From the NCBI GenBank assembly GCA_024345305.1, contig BRON01000019.1, positions 372,001-436,000 on the forward strand: a stretch of DNA of 64,000 nt, written 5' to 3'. The position numbers and the translations under genes are program-made. This document shows positions 47,801 to 59,164 of the stretch, piece after piece (the first letter of the stretch is position 1; every line of letters starts with the position of its first letter). This DNA is from Mrakia gelida (taxonomy: Eukaryota > Basidiomycota > Tremellomycetes > Cystofilobasidiales > Mrakiaceae). The notes beneath the pieces are model-generated. The model saw only the letters and a list, made by a program, of their open reading frames with translations, ran no database searches and was not told the DNA's origin.

Positions 47801-50129
47801 GTACGACGACGACGACGAAGGGATGTTGTTCGGTCCTCCTGATGCTCCTCCGGGCGAAGCTGTCGACGAGTTGTTCCTGACGAAGAACTGGTGAATGGAC
47901 GAGGATGAGGGTGATGGAGGGAGGTGAGAGAAGTCGTGAGAGGAGGAGAAGTGTCGTACGATGTCCGGTCGAGGCGACGAAGGTTGAGAGGGAGACTTCG
48001 TCGCGTTCGACGACCGTTCCTTTTCTCCTCCTCCTGACGCGATTCCTGCGAGTCCGTAGCTCGAGCTGGGAGGAGTCCGACGAAGCTCCCGAGCTTTGGT
48101 GGAAGCGGCGGATGCTGGCGAGCTCGACTCGCTGGGTGAAGGTCGCGAACTAGCGGAGAGAGGAAGGGAAACGACCAATCCTCTCTGTTTCCTCCTCTCC
48201 GATTCCGTCGAGATCCCTTCCGGCTGCAGCTCCTCGACGGCGGACGAGAACTGACCACTCGACCTCTTGCGATGGTTGATGAGCGGCGACGATCCTTGTT
48301 GCTGTTGCTGAGGTGGAGTTCGATCGAAGAACGTGGATGAGGAGGTAGCGATGGGAGGAGTGATCTGGAGGAGGTAGCCTCCGGCAGCGTCGAGCGAGGG
48401 AGATGGAATCACGGGTGGAGGAGTCTCGAGGACGGGAGAGTCGGAGGACGAAGACGTGGCTTTGTTCGTCGACAAGGTTGGAGGTCTCGAGTCATCGTTG
48501 GCGAGGGTGTTGTAGGAGTTGGACCGAGGAGGAGGAGGAGGAGGACCGCTGTTCGAGTAGGTGACGGGACGGACGCGAGGTCGATCTTTTGGAGGGAGTT
48601 CCGTTCGAGAGGAGGAAGACGACGAGGTGCTGAAAGTCGACGACGCATGGTGTTGAGATCCTCCTTCCTCCTGGACGTTGAGGATACCCAGACCAAGGCC
48701 ATCGTGAGCAGTCGAGTGACTACTGAGGCCCAAGGGAACCGAGGCTCTCATCCTCCTCGCGGACGAGGTGTTCTCGAGCCCACTCCCTGCTGATCCTCCG
48801 CTCCTCTCCCTCTCCCTGTTGCTTTCTCCAGGCCGACCCCATCCTCCCTCTCCACCACCACTCGCGTACGCCAACTCCGACTCGTCAGGACTGGCCCAAG
48901 CTCGATCCCAGCTACTTCCTCCGATTCCTCCAGGCTGTTGACCCGCGGTCCAACGAGGAGTCGCGAGCTCTCCTACTCCGACGAGGGTTCTCCGATCGAT
49001 GGTCGAAGGTTCGGGAGTGGTAGGGAAGGCGACGTTGGGAGTTGGGAGGTTGAAGAGAGGGCTGGCGAGGTAGTTTTGGGAGCCAGATTGAGGGATGGGT
49101 CTAAGAAGAGCGAAAACGAGGGAGGAGGGACGTGAGCTTCGAGTTCTAAGGACGAGGGAAGAGTATCCTTCGAGGGAGAGGTTCAAAAAGAGATAATGAG
49201 GAGAAGAAAGCAAGTTGGAAACTCACGCTGGGTCGCTTCCTGAAGCTCTTCTTTCGGAAGAGGGGTACGAGGACGACGGATTGCCTGCTGAAACGGCTGC
49301 TGCTGTTGACGGAGGGTAGTACGAGGTGGTGTTGAACTGCTGGCTGGCCGAACGAGAGACCGAGGACTTCCGTTGGGGAGTTTGGTGCGTTGAGGGGGTC
49401 GGGGCGATGGGAGCTGAAGACGAGGAGGAAGAGGTGAAGGAAGCGGGGGGAGCTGAGGAAGGAAGGGAAGGTGAGGTCGTCATTGAAGGTGGCGAGATCT
49501 TTGGCTGCTGTGGAGAGAGTACAAGGAGAAGAAGAGAAACGAGGTCAGCATGGGCGAGTAGATATAGATGAGATCGTCTTGAGATGTGAATCGAACGAGA
49601 ACGGAGAGAAACAGCCAACGTCTCGCTCTCACTCCTGTCGATCCAGCGAGGGAGATGAAGGAGCGAGCTCTCTCTTTGCCTTCGCTTCCTCTTCCCGTGC
49701 TATTCCTTCGGCAACCCTACGAGTCTATACGAGAGACAGAGAGCATGTGAAAAAGATGCTACTTACCTCTCTTCGTTGTTCTACCCTCTTGTCCTGGAGG
49801 ACGAGGTCTGCTGGAGGCGGCTTCCTTCTTCCACTCATCCCTAGACTAGGCACCCTCGTTCGTCCTCCTTCGCCCATCATCACTCCTCCGCCCAGAGACC
49901 TGTTGCTTCCACTCATCCCTTCCAGAGGAGACTGGTCCATCAAGGGAGTTGTCGCCTTTTCGTCTCCTGTTGTGAAGATGGTTGGAGGTGGGAGAGGAGG
50001 AGTTGAAGCTGGCGAAGGGGACGAGCTGGCGGAGTCCACGGTCGCTGCTGTCGAGGAAGGACCAGGAGGAGGAGGGAGAGGGAGCTGGCGAGAGGCTGGA
50101 GGTGGGAAGGTTGGGGAGAGAGGAGACAT
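41883..50129 (-). CDS. DYRK-family protein kinase, Pom1-like, very large
   Basis: Dual-specificity tyrosine-regulated kinase; fission-yeast Pom1 controls polarity and division timing from the cell cortex. Start ATG at 50129 ([20 protein letters not shown]). Some 1,700 residues of Ser/Pro/Gln-rich N-terminus follow on two large exons (about 47252-49213 and 44061-47096), including [18 protein letters not shown], a short motif typical of this clade. Then the DYRK homology box ([20 protein letters not shown] with [19 protein letters not shown]), [56 protein letters not shown] with [16 protein letters not shown] (activation-loop YTY), and [20 protein letters not shown]. The C-terminal Ser-rich tail ends at 41883. 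All catalytic residues (K, HCD, DFG) are present. Confidence 0.93.
44008..44030. repeat. 23-nt poly-G run (poly-C on sense strand) at a splice acceptor
   Basis: An uninterrupted G23 on the plus strand inside an intron of the DYRK gene. On the coding strand it is C23 followed by ACCCACCCCCCAG, so it forms the polypyrimidine tract of the acceptor just before the exon reading [17 protein letters not shown]. Confidence 0.85.
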
Positions 50130-50646
50130 CCCTCCTTGGAGAAGGGAAGGTTTTCAAGCTGAAGAAGAGGGAAGGGCGGGAGGGAGTCGATCCAAGAGAG
50201 TTGAGGGAGGAGGAGAGAGGGGAAGCGCGTCCACAGAGGGAGGAAGAGATGGAACCGAAGAAGGAGAGCTCGTCCAAGTGGGGATCCTTATATATAGTCG
50301 AGAAGGAGAGGGAGAGGAGCTGGTGAGGGTGGGAGTGAGCTCGGTTTTGTCGATTTCCCTTGGGATGAGGGTTTGAGAGAGAGAGAGAGAGGGAAGGAGG
50401 AGGGGAAGGAGAAAGGAAAGTCAACGAGGTTCGAGCTCATCCCCAGGCGCAGGTCCCTCGTCCCCCAGAGAAAAATCATCAACCCAAAAATCGAGCGTGG
50501 GTAGATCAAGGAACAGGCCCTTTGAGCGCTGAAGATTTCCACGAGCTCGAAAAAGAGCGGATTCAAACCTTTCATGACCTCGGAAAGGACCCTCTCGACG
50601 AGCTCTCACGAAACCACCATCACCTCTCTCCTCCCTTCTCGACTCG
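50130..50646. promoter_or_regulatory. Divergent promoter between DYRK kinase and Iec1-like gene
   Basis: 517 bp between divergent start codons. It contains TATATATAG at about 50290-50298 and a GAGAGA microsatellite at about 50366-50392. No gene is seen. Confidence 0.5.
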
Positions 50647-52380
50647 ATGTCCAATTTCTACTACCCCTCCTCGCCCTCTTCCTCTTCCTCACCACCCTCT
50701 CCCATCGCCTCTTCTTCCTCATCTTCCTCCTCTTCGGACGACGGAAACCCCCACGACGACGTCGACGATGGGTCGGAAGGAGAACGAAGCTCATCGAAAC
50801 GAAGGAGGACTTCAGCTTCGGAACAACACGATCAACTAGCAGCACCAGAAGAACAACCAGTCAACGCTGCTACCTGCATGTGGACAGACGGAGAAGGGAA
50901 GGAATGCGGGAGGACGTTCTCTTCGCTCTCGCCGTTCATCACTCACGTTCACGATGGTAAGTCCACCACCCTCCTTCCTGGGGTCCACGAGTATCCCAAC
51001 ATCTCCTCAGTCATCTCTAGATCTTCACATAGTCGCACACACCCCATTTCTCTCCTTTATCTCCAATCTCCCTCAGCTCTACGACCCTCAAACGCTTCAC
51101 AAACCGAGAACGTCGAGCTCACACTTTCCCTTCCCTTCCTTCGCTCAGACCACATCGGAAACACCCGTCAAGCCTACGTCTGCGAATGGTCAACCTGTCC
51201 TCGAAAGGGAAAAGTCCAAACCTCTCGATTCGCTCTCGTATCCCATTTCCGTTCGCATTCAGGAGAGAAGGTGCGTGCGTTCCCTTCTGTCCCTCCTCCT
51301 CCTTTCTTCGCGTCCTCTCTCTCTCTCGAGCTCACTCTTCTTTCTCCCTTTTCCTTTCTTTTTTGCTTCGCGTGGTGTTTCACTTTACTCGCCCTCGCTT
51401 CGCTCGCCAGCCCTTCCTCTGCCCCGAAGCGCAATGCGACAAATCCTTCACCCGTTCCGACGCCTTAGCGAAACACATGCGAATCCAACACTCCATCAAC
51501 CCTCTCCTCTCCGCTCGCAACGTCGCTCAGAACAACGGGGGTCCGACGGCCAAACATCCCGAGAGGGAACCTGCCCCGGATGCGGTTGGAGGGAGGGCTG
51601 TAGGGAAGGGGAGGGAGAAGGAGAAGGAGGCGAGGATGGAGGAGGAGGAGTGGGCGAGGATGGAGGGTGAGGTCGGGGGTGGGTTGAAGAGGAGGAAGAG
51701 CTCGTTGAGTGGTGGTGGTGGTGGTGGTGGGAAGAAGGGCGGAGAGGGAGCAGGAGGAGAGGGAGGAGCGGGAGGTTCAGTCATGTCGACATCGACATCG
51801 ACAGCAGGAACGGAACAAGACCCCTCCTACGACTCGGATTCGGACGACTCGTTCACTGGTCACCACATGCCTCCTCCTCCCTCCTCCTCCTCTCACTCCC
51901 ACTCCCACTCAAAACACTCTCAATCCTCACCCTCGGATCCCTCGAACACACGACCGAGACACGTCGTTCGCTATCTGATCGGGAAGGCCATCCATCGGGA
52001 GGCCATGAGGGAGAGGGACGAATTGGAGGCTGAGTTGGAGGGAGTCAAGAGGGAGTTGAAGGCCAGTTGGGAGTGGAAGGAGAAGGCTTTGGATGCTGTT
52101 CTGAGGAGGGATCTAGGGTGAGTCCACGTTTGGTTTTGGTTTGGGTTGGGGAAAGAGGGAGAGACGCAAACGGAGACGGAAACTGACGCGTCGTATTTTT
52201 GGTTTTCGTCTTCGTTGTCGCAGAGAGGAAGAAGCCAAGTTCCTCATCGATCCGGTCACTTCGATACCACCACCACCACCTCCAGCGATCTCGGTGCTGG
52301 CTACGACGACGAACGGAGGAGCTCAGGTGGTGAAGAGGGAGGAGGAAGGAGGAGACGTGTCGACGTCGGTCGCTGTTTGA
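50647..52380 (+). CDS. C2H2 zinc-finger protein, INO80 complex Iec1-like
   Basis: Nuclear protein resembling fission-yeast Iec1, a subunit of the INO80 chromatin remodeller. After a Ser/Asp-rich N-terminus the fingers are ATCMWTDGEGKECGRTFSSL with SPFITHVHD (first finger), DHIGNTRQAYVCEWSTCPRK with GKVQTSRFALVSHFRSHSGE (second), and KPFLCPEAQCDKSFTRSDAL with AKHMRIQH (third). The CMW / CEW / TRSDALAKHMR pattern is the Iec1 hallmark. Then come Gly/Lys-rich and His/Ser-rich linkers, a coiled coil (REAMRERDELEAELEGVKRE) and a C-terminus ending DVSTSVAV (stop 52378-52380). Four exons were seen. Confidence 0.85.
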
Positions 52381-52623
52381 TTCCTCGTTTCTCCTACTTA
52401 GCTCGCTCGTTCGATGTTGTTTTATGTATCCTCTACCTTCTCCTCCGTCTCGCGCCCACTCGAAAAATATACAAATCGCAGCCAAAGACCTCTTCTCCCC
52501 GCCTCGTCGTCGCTTCTCCTTCCCCACCAACGAGCCCATCTTTGCATGGCCCTTCCCTTCCTTCTCTTCTCCTCGATCCTCCTCAAGCCCAGTCGCTCTC
52601 TCGCCTTCCTCTCTTATAGATCC

Positions 52624-54848
52624 ATGTCCACCTCCAAACGACCTGCCAACGACGAAGGAAAAGAAGGGGGAGGGGAAGACAACAAGAAACCCAAACGTGA
52701 GTGGAGTTGGGTCGAGCTCAACATCCCTCCCTCCCTTCCCTTCTCTGCCTTTTCCTCTCGCTGACCGACCGCCGTCCCTCCTTCCTGCTCCTCCTTGAGA
52801 TGTTCTCAGTCTTCGCCATGTTCGCTCCCAAGTCCTCAATCTCCAAAGAATCCTTCTGGCTCCCTTCTCCGTTCGTGTCCATCCGCCACCCTCCCTCCCT
52901 CCCTCCCCTCTTCGCTCCACCCAAGCTCACCTTCTCTTCTTCCCGTCTCTTCTAACCTCTACCGTGGTCACAGACCCTCCCTCTTGCACTACTCCAACCT
53001 CCCCTCCACCAGCACCGCTCTCTCCTCGTCCGAACCCAGATCCTCCAATGGCGAACGCAAGCTCAAAGTGGCCTTCTTCGATCTCGACGGCACCTTGATA
53101 AGAGTCAGATCAGGAGCGAAATGGCCAAAATCAGAGACAGACTGGATATGGTGGAATACGAGCGTCAAGGCTAAGGTCGAGAAGGTCCACAACGATGGGT
53201 CAGTGCAGCTCGCATCTTCTCTGAGGAGCGAAGGAGGGAGGAGTGACTTCAGTCGAGCTGACTATCGTGTTCGTTTTCGACAACAGATGGGCCGTCGTCC
53301 TCATCACAAACCAGAACGGACTCCGTATCCAAACGGACAAGAATATCAACAAGCATCGAACGTGGAAGAACAAAATACATCTCATCGCTCAGGATGTGAG
53401 TCGACGAGACGAACGAGGGCGAGGACGAGGACGGAGCGACGAGCTGACTCGATTGGCGTGTTCAGATCCCCGCCGTCCCCTTCCGACTCCTCGCCGCTCT
53501 CGAGAAGGATCACTTCAGGAAACCTAGGACGGGGATGTTCGATTACTATCAGGATGTGGTTCTCGCGAAGGAGGGTGGGGGATTGAAGGTCGGTGAGTGT
53601 TGACGCGCGTCGTCGTGTCGCCTCGTTTTGTCGCGCGTTTCGTTCGCCTAACTAACTTTTGCGTTTTTGGGGCAGACATCGAATCCTCCTTCTACGTCGG
53701 GGACGCAGCTGGTCGACCTGCCAGGGTTGGAGGAGCGAAGGATCATGGGGATGGGGATAGGAAGTGGGCTGAGAATTTGGGGTTAAGGTTTTATACACCT
53801 GAGGTGAGTTTCGTCGCCTTCGCCAAACTCTTCGTTCGTGTTTGAGGAACTGATTTGGTTCCGTGGTGTGTGCAGATGTACTTCGGCAACCAACCCAACG
53901 AATCCTTACCTCCCCTCGAGGGATTTCGGCCCTTGGATTTGACGCCTGGTTCGTCCATTCTCCATCTCTCTCGTTCCCTCCTTGGCCCGCCCACCCACCC
54001 ACTCACTCACACCCACCCTTCCTTCTCCCACTTGTCACCATAGGCCCCCTCTACACCCCAACCTCCACTCCTCTCATCCCCTCGCCCTTACCACCCTCCG
54101 AAATCGTCCTCTTCGTCGGTTCGCCAGGCTCCGGCAAATCACACTTCTACAGAACCTTCTTCGAGCAGGAGGGCTACGTGAGAGTCAACCAGGATGAGTT
54201 GGGGACGAGGCAGAAGTGTTTGAAGAGGGTTGAGGAGTTGGTGAGCTTCGGGAAAGGAGGGGAGGGAGGGGGGAGGAAGAGGGTGGTGGTTGGTGAGTTC
54301 GCGACGTGTCGAGACGCGTTTGGGAGACTCGACGAGCTAACTCCGCGTTGTGTTGTGTTGGGTTGGGTTGGGTTGGAAAAGACAACACCAATCGAGACGT
54401 CCTCACCCGATCCTCGTACATCGCCATGGCCAAAACTTACTCCATTCCTATTCGGTTCGTCCCTGATCCTCTCCTCCCACACCCTCCCCTCCGTCTCCGC
54501 CCTCCTTCTTTCCGATCCTTCCCTTCCTTTCCCTCACCCACTAACCCTTTCGACCCCTTCCTCCCCCCCCCTCCTTTCTCCCTCCCCCATCCCAGCTGCG
54601 TCCTCTTCTCCGCTCCTCCTCCCTTAGCGAACCATCAAAACCTCTACCGCCTCTACCCCTCCGCCCTCGGATCCCACGTTCCCTTGATCGCGCTCAACTC
54701 GTTCAAGTCTGGGTACGAAGAACCGAGGGAGGAGGAGGGGTTTGCGGAGGAGGTGAAGAGGGTGGGTTTCGTGGGGTGGATGGGAGGCGAAGGGGAGGGG
54801 GAGGGGGGAGAAAGGGAGAGGAAGAGGTGGGAGGGGTGGATGGATTGA
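52624..54848 (+). CDS. Polynucleotide kinase 3'-phosphatase (PNKP/Pnk1)
   Basis: Bifunctional DNA end-processing enzyme that removes 3'-phosphates and phosphorylates 5'-OH ends. Start MSTSKRPANDEGKEGGGEDN with a basic KKPK, then FAPKSSISKESFWLPSP and PSLLHYSNLPSTSTALSS. Phosphatase domain: KLKVAFFDLDGTLIRVRSG (DxDGT nucleophile), WAVVLITNQNGLRIQTDKNI, RPRTGMFDYYQDVVL-type segment, IESSFYVGDAAGRPA and AENLGLRFYTPEMYFG. Kinase domain: IVLFVGSPGSGKSHFYRTFF (P-loop), YVRVNQDELGTRQKCLK, DNTNRDVLTRSSYIAMAK, and NHQNLYRLYPSALGSHVPLI. There is no FHA domain, as in fungal Pnk1. Stop 54846-54848. Confidence 0.93.
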
Positions 54849-55080
54849 TTGCGAGGAGGGTGTTTGAGCGTGTTGTTTTCGCTTGCTTTGTTTTGTGTCT
54901 GGGTCGTGTCTTCTTCTGTCGCTTTGAGTGATGATCATGACTCGCTGGTCTCTCTCTCTTTCTCGCGTCCGTCGCGCTCGCACTCACGCGTCTCGCCTTC
55001 GTTTCGTTCTCGTTCGCAGGAGAAGTCGTTCAATAGTCACATAAAAACCAAGATACTGTAAACCGAATCCATCACAAGAT

Positions 55081-57145
55081 CTACATCCCACCCGGCGTTC
55101 CCGGAGTGCCCATGTTCCCGCCGTAGCCTTCGAAACGCGAAGCAAAACGAAAGGAGGTCAGTCGCGTCGAGCGAACGAGGAGCAAAAGGAGATAAGAGGA
55201 AGACGTACCTCCAGCAGATTGGGCGTTCCTCATTTCGATGTTGAACTGCACGGCCACCCAACGAAGAACACCAGATGGTCAGTAAGCTCGAAAATTTGAG
55301 CGAGCTCGAGCGAACACGAAAGAAGATGAAGGGAGAGCGAGGCGAAACACTCACCGCCAGATTCTCCGATCTCACAGGCGGTCGATTCGCGAACGTAGGA
55401 GCTCTCCGTATCCCTGACGATCCCGTAACGGGTGAGTGAGCGTGTGTGGTAGGGAGGGAGTTGTAGCGAGTGAAAGGGGTGGTGCTCATGACGTTGGGGT
55501 TGACGTTTCGAATGGGAGGGGGTGGTGGACGGGCGAAGGATTGTTGGGCTGTACGGAACGAGGAACGAAGGAAGAGAGAGGAGGATGAGTGTTCGAGATG
55601 GGTATGAGGGAGAAGAGGGAGAAGATGGGGGAGGAAGGATGGAAGAAAAGGACGAACAAGGAGTAGCGCGTCCTCTCGAGTCGTGAGCTTCGCGTCGAGC
55701 TCGCACTTCCACTGCTGAGAGGGTGGGAGTTGAGTTCGAGGATGATGAGGGACGAGAGGGGGCGGCTGAGTAGCTACGAGAGTACTGGACGGGTTTGAAG
55801 ACGGGCTGGGGAGCTTGAAGATTGTCGCGATAAGCGAGTGGCCAGTTGGGTTGGGTTGAGGTGGGTCTGTTCGAAAGCGAAGAGGAAGACGAGACGAAGC
55901 GAAACGATCAGCTTCGGCTCTGGTCGAGGATACGAGAGAGAGAGAAAGGGAGACCTGCTCACCTAGAACGAGAATCCTGAGCTTCCCTCCGTTGTCGGAT
56001 CTCAGCTGCCGTGAGTTGAGAAGGTGAAGGTCGACCTGAGAAGGAGGACGACGCCGAAGGATAGCGAACTGGTGGACGATTGAAGCGTACTGAATTCTCT
56101 CCGTTGTATCCGTTGGCGAAGTCGTAGTTCCTTCGAGCGGAGTCGGCACTGATGAAACGAAGGAGAGGAGAAGAAGGAGAGGAGGCAGGTTCGAGTTCAG
56201 GACGGAGGTGACAGAAGGGTTGAGCTCGAGCTTGCCGGGAGGAAGAGCAAGCTGTGACGCTTATATGGAGAGGAAGATGGAGACGAGAGGTATGTACACA
56301 CATCATAGACTGAGTCCTTCGATCCTGATCCTCTCTCCGAGCTCTTATCTCAGCTGCAGCGCGGGAGGCAGCTGCAGACTGGGTCGAGGAGGAGGCGGAC
56401 GTGGACGGCTGCTGCGAGTCAGGGATGGACTGGATGAACTCAAGGTCCTCGTAGGGGTGGACCCAGGAGCTTCTTGGTGGGTTGGCTCTGTTGTTTTGAA
56501 GGAGAGGGTTGGTTGGAAGGAGGGTAAGAGGGGAAGGACGAAGGGAGGGAGGAAGCGATGGTGAGCTTGATCGTTCGTTCGTCGGACGCTTCGTTCCGTT
56601 CCTCGATGAACCCAGTCTCAACGAGACCAAAACAAGCTCGAGTATACTGACCTCGTATCTACAAAGAACTCGCACTCGTTCCTAGCGAAGAGAGCAGCGA
56701 CAACAAAGGGGAAGCCAGAAGGTCAGCTTCGTTCGTTCGAGCTCACCTCCAACTCGACTCAGCCCGTCCTTCCAACCTCCTTCTCGCCCTTCGTATGAAC
56801 TCACTGTGAATCCCACTGCTTGATCCATCCATCCGGGAGATCCAATCCATCGATCTCAGCGAGACTCGGTAAGGGGGAGCTGCTGTCTTGAGTAGGGTAG
56901 GAAGGAGTGGAAGGCGAGGAGGTCGAGGAAGCAGTCGAAGGCGAAGGGAGACTGAGGAAGGGAGACTCGACTTCGTGGACCGAAAAGAGAGGGTCCGCTG
57001 TTGAGTGACCTGAGGGCAAAGGGACGGAGTAGGTAGGGAGAGGCTCGTCGGGCATGGGGAGATGTGGTTGGGGGAAGGAAGGAGGTCGAAGCCGGCTCGG
57101 CAGGAGGAGAGCGGAGGGAGGCTGTGATGAGTGTTCGGTCGACAC
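55081..57145 (-). CDS. WW-domain protein, tandem paralogue 1
   Basis: Cytosolic or nuclear adaptor with one WW domain, which binds proline-rich ligands. From the ATG at 57145: MSTEHSSQPPSALLLPSRLR, a Ser/Pro-rich stretch, then the WW domain over an exon boundary, LDLPDGWIKQWDSQ-NECEFFVDTRANPPRSSW with VHPYEDLEFIQSIPD. Downstream are repeats of a short helical motif: AAEIRARRE-DQ, LTAAEIRQRREAQDSRSR, and LSAVEVRARREAHDSR. The tail ends VQFNIEMRNAQSAGGYGGNM and a short Gly/Pro stretch before the stop at 55081-55083. It is the downstream neighbour, in the same orientation, of a clear paralogue at 57363-58905. Confidence 0.8.
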
Positions 57146-57362
57146 CCCGTCATTTCGGTAGATTTTTTCTCTTCCGATCTTGCCGAAGACGAGCGCCCAG
57201 AGATCTAAAGCTTGGGATTGGTGTAGAGCGATCAGAGGGAGAGGGTGTAAATTTGAGAGGGTGACTGCTGAAGGAAGAATGAGTTCGCCGTTCGAGTCGA
57301 GTCGTGTTTATCCATCTTCTCATTAGTTTAGGACCCGAGGCAAATCTAGTTAGACGACCACC

Positions 57363-58905
57363 TTACATACCACCTCCTCCACCCATATCCCCTCCTCCTC
57401 CACCTGCAGAAGAAGAAGAACCGAAAGAGAAGAAAGTCAGTCGCGTCGCTCGGTCTCTCGTGCTCTCCTCGTCTCAATCGAACTCACCTCCGCAATCCCC
57501 TCCTCCGAACCCTCCTCCTCCAAATCCTCCACCACCCAGTCCACCACCGAGCTGCACGAACGAAAAAAGTGACAAGGTCAGCTCGAGCGTCGAGAAATCA
57601 AGAGCGAGAATGAGTCTGGACGAACCATCATTCCAGCTCCCAATCCTCCCAGTCCTCCCATCATCAACGGCATTCCCATTCCCATTCCACCGTACCCTCC
57701 ACCGTACCCGTAGTTACCTCGCCGAGAGTAGTAGCCACCCGAAGTGTAAGGCGATCGACCGTACGCGGTGAGAGGAGGAGCGTAGCGCGTCGAGGAGGAC
57801 GCGTAGTAGCGTTCTGTCGATGGAGCGAGAGAGGGAGGGGACGAACGAGAGTCAGCCCTTCGAGAGGAAGAAGAGAAGGTAGAAGAAGTGTGTGGGAGAG
57901 GTAGGCTCACGAAGGTTAGGGTCGTTCCTGTGCTGCTGCTGGTACTGAAGGAGAGCTTGTCGTCGAGCGAGGAACTGTTCTTGTTGTCGCTTTTGGAGGT
58001 CCTGTGAAACGCGAGGTAGAGTTCGAGAGGGTCAGATCTTGACGAAAGTATGCATCCCTTCCTCAAAGGAGAAAGAATGAAGCTACTCACCCTCTCCGCA
58101 GCGATCCTCTTCCTCTTTTCCTGATCTCGCTCAGCCTTGGTGCTCCCCGTCAACTTGTCCTTGATCTTCTCTCCGAAACCTCGGTTCTCGTGCTTCTCTG
58201 CAGCCTCGGCGTTGCTGGTCTCGGTCCGAGAATCCTGAGCCTGTCTTCGCTCCTTGAGCTCGGAGGCGGAGAGGGAGGGAGTCGCCTTTCGACCGTACTC
58301 CTGCTGCTGGGAGGAGGAGGCTGAGGAGGATTGGTGGGATTGAGAGTCGGGGATGGACCTGATGTACTCCTCGTCGTCGTAAGGGTGAATCCAGATGGAG
58401 CGGGGAGGGTTGGCTCTGGGAGGGGGGGTTGGGAAGAGAAGGAGGAGGGGAAGAGGAGGGAGGGAGGAGAGGAGGAGGAGGTGAACGAACGAGATCAGCG
58501 ATACAGTTCTTGCTGTGAGAATAATCGAGTCCTCTTATAAATATATAGACTCACTTGGTATCCACAAAGAACTGATGTCCGCTCCTGAAAACGACGAGGG
58601 AACGTGAACGAAGAGGAAGGAAGGAAAGGAACGAGGTCAGCTCTGAGCTCTCTCTCCGCTCCTCCTTCCGAACACCATAAGAAAAGTCGGACTCACCCCT
58701 CATCGAACTGTCGAATCCATCCTTCAGGAAGATCCCTCTCCTCGTCCTCCATGCTCCGTCGAGAGGCGTCGTTCATCCCTTCGACATGAGGGACGGCAAG
58801 ATGGTGAGCGGATGGAGGCTCGTCGTCGGAGAGATCGTCCGTTCCATGCTCCGTTCGAGAAGGAGGTCCAGGGTAAGGAGGAGGTTGGCTTGAAGGGGCG
58901 GTCAT
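57363..58905 (-). CDS. WW-domain protein, tandem paralogue 2
   Basis: From the ATG at 58905: MTAPSSQPPPYPGPPSRTEH, acidic stretch, DLPEGWIRQFDEG-SGHQFFVDTRANPPRSIW with IHPYDDEEYIRSIPDSQS (WW domain), then ATPSLSASELKERRQAQDSR (same motif as in paralogue 1), GFGEKIKDKLTGSTKAERDQ with EKRKRIAAER, and DLQKRQQEQFLARRQALLQY. The C-terminus is Tyr/Gly/Met-rich (YYSRRGNYGYGGGYGGMGMG) and ends in Gly-rich repeats ([26 protein letters not shown]; stop 57363-57365), which suggests a phase-separating or membrane-associating tail. LTG-type KLTGSTKAER is reminiscent of WW proteins found in fungi as Wwm1-like. Paralogy to the next gene is clear. Confidence 0.8.
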
Positions 58906-59164
58906 GGTGTGCTGTAGTAGTGGAAGAGGGGGGGTGGGTGGGGGTTGGGGGCAGCGAAGAGGAAGGAGGAGGGAGGAAGGGAATCGATTTGTTTGGTCGG
59001 CGAGTCGGGGCGCTGCACGTCATCGTCGCGTTCTGAAGATTTATCTGGCTCGTTCACATATCAAAGAGACGAAGGACGGAATCTCTCTGTGTTTAAGCGT
59101 GTATATCATCAAAATCGTCTCGAAAACAGATCTGCGAAACGTCCATCTCGAACTCGTTTCCTCC

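Noticed and set aside
49471..50376. 301-codon plus-strand ORF between the kinase and the zinc-finger gene
   Set aside because: Antisense to kinase exons 1-2, low complexity, no recognisable domain.
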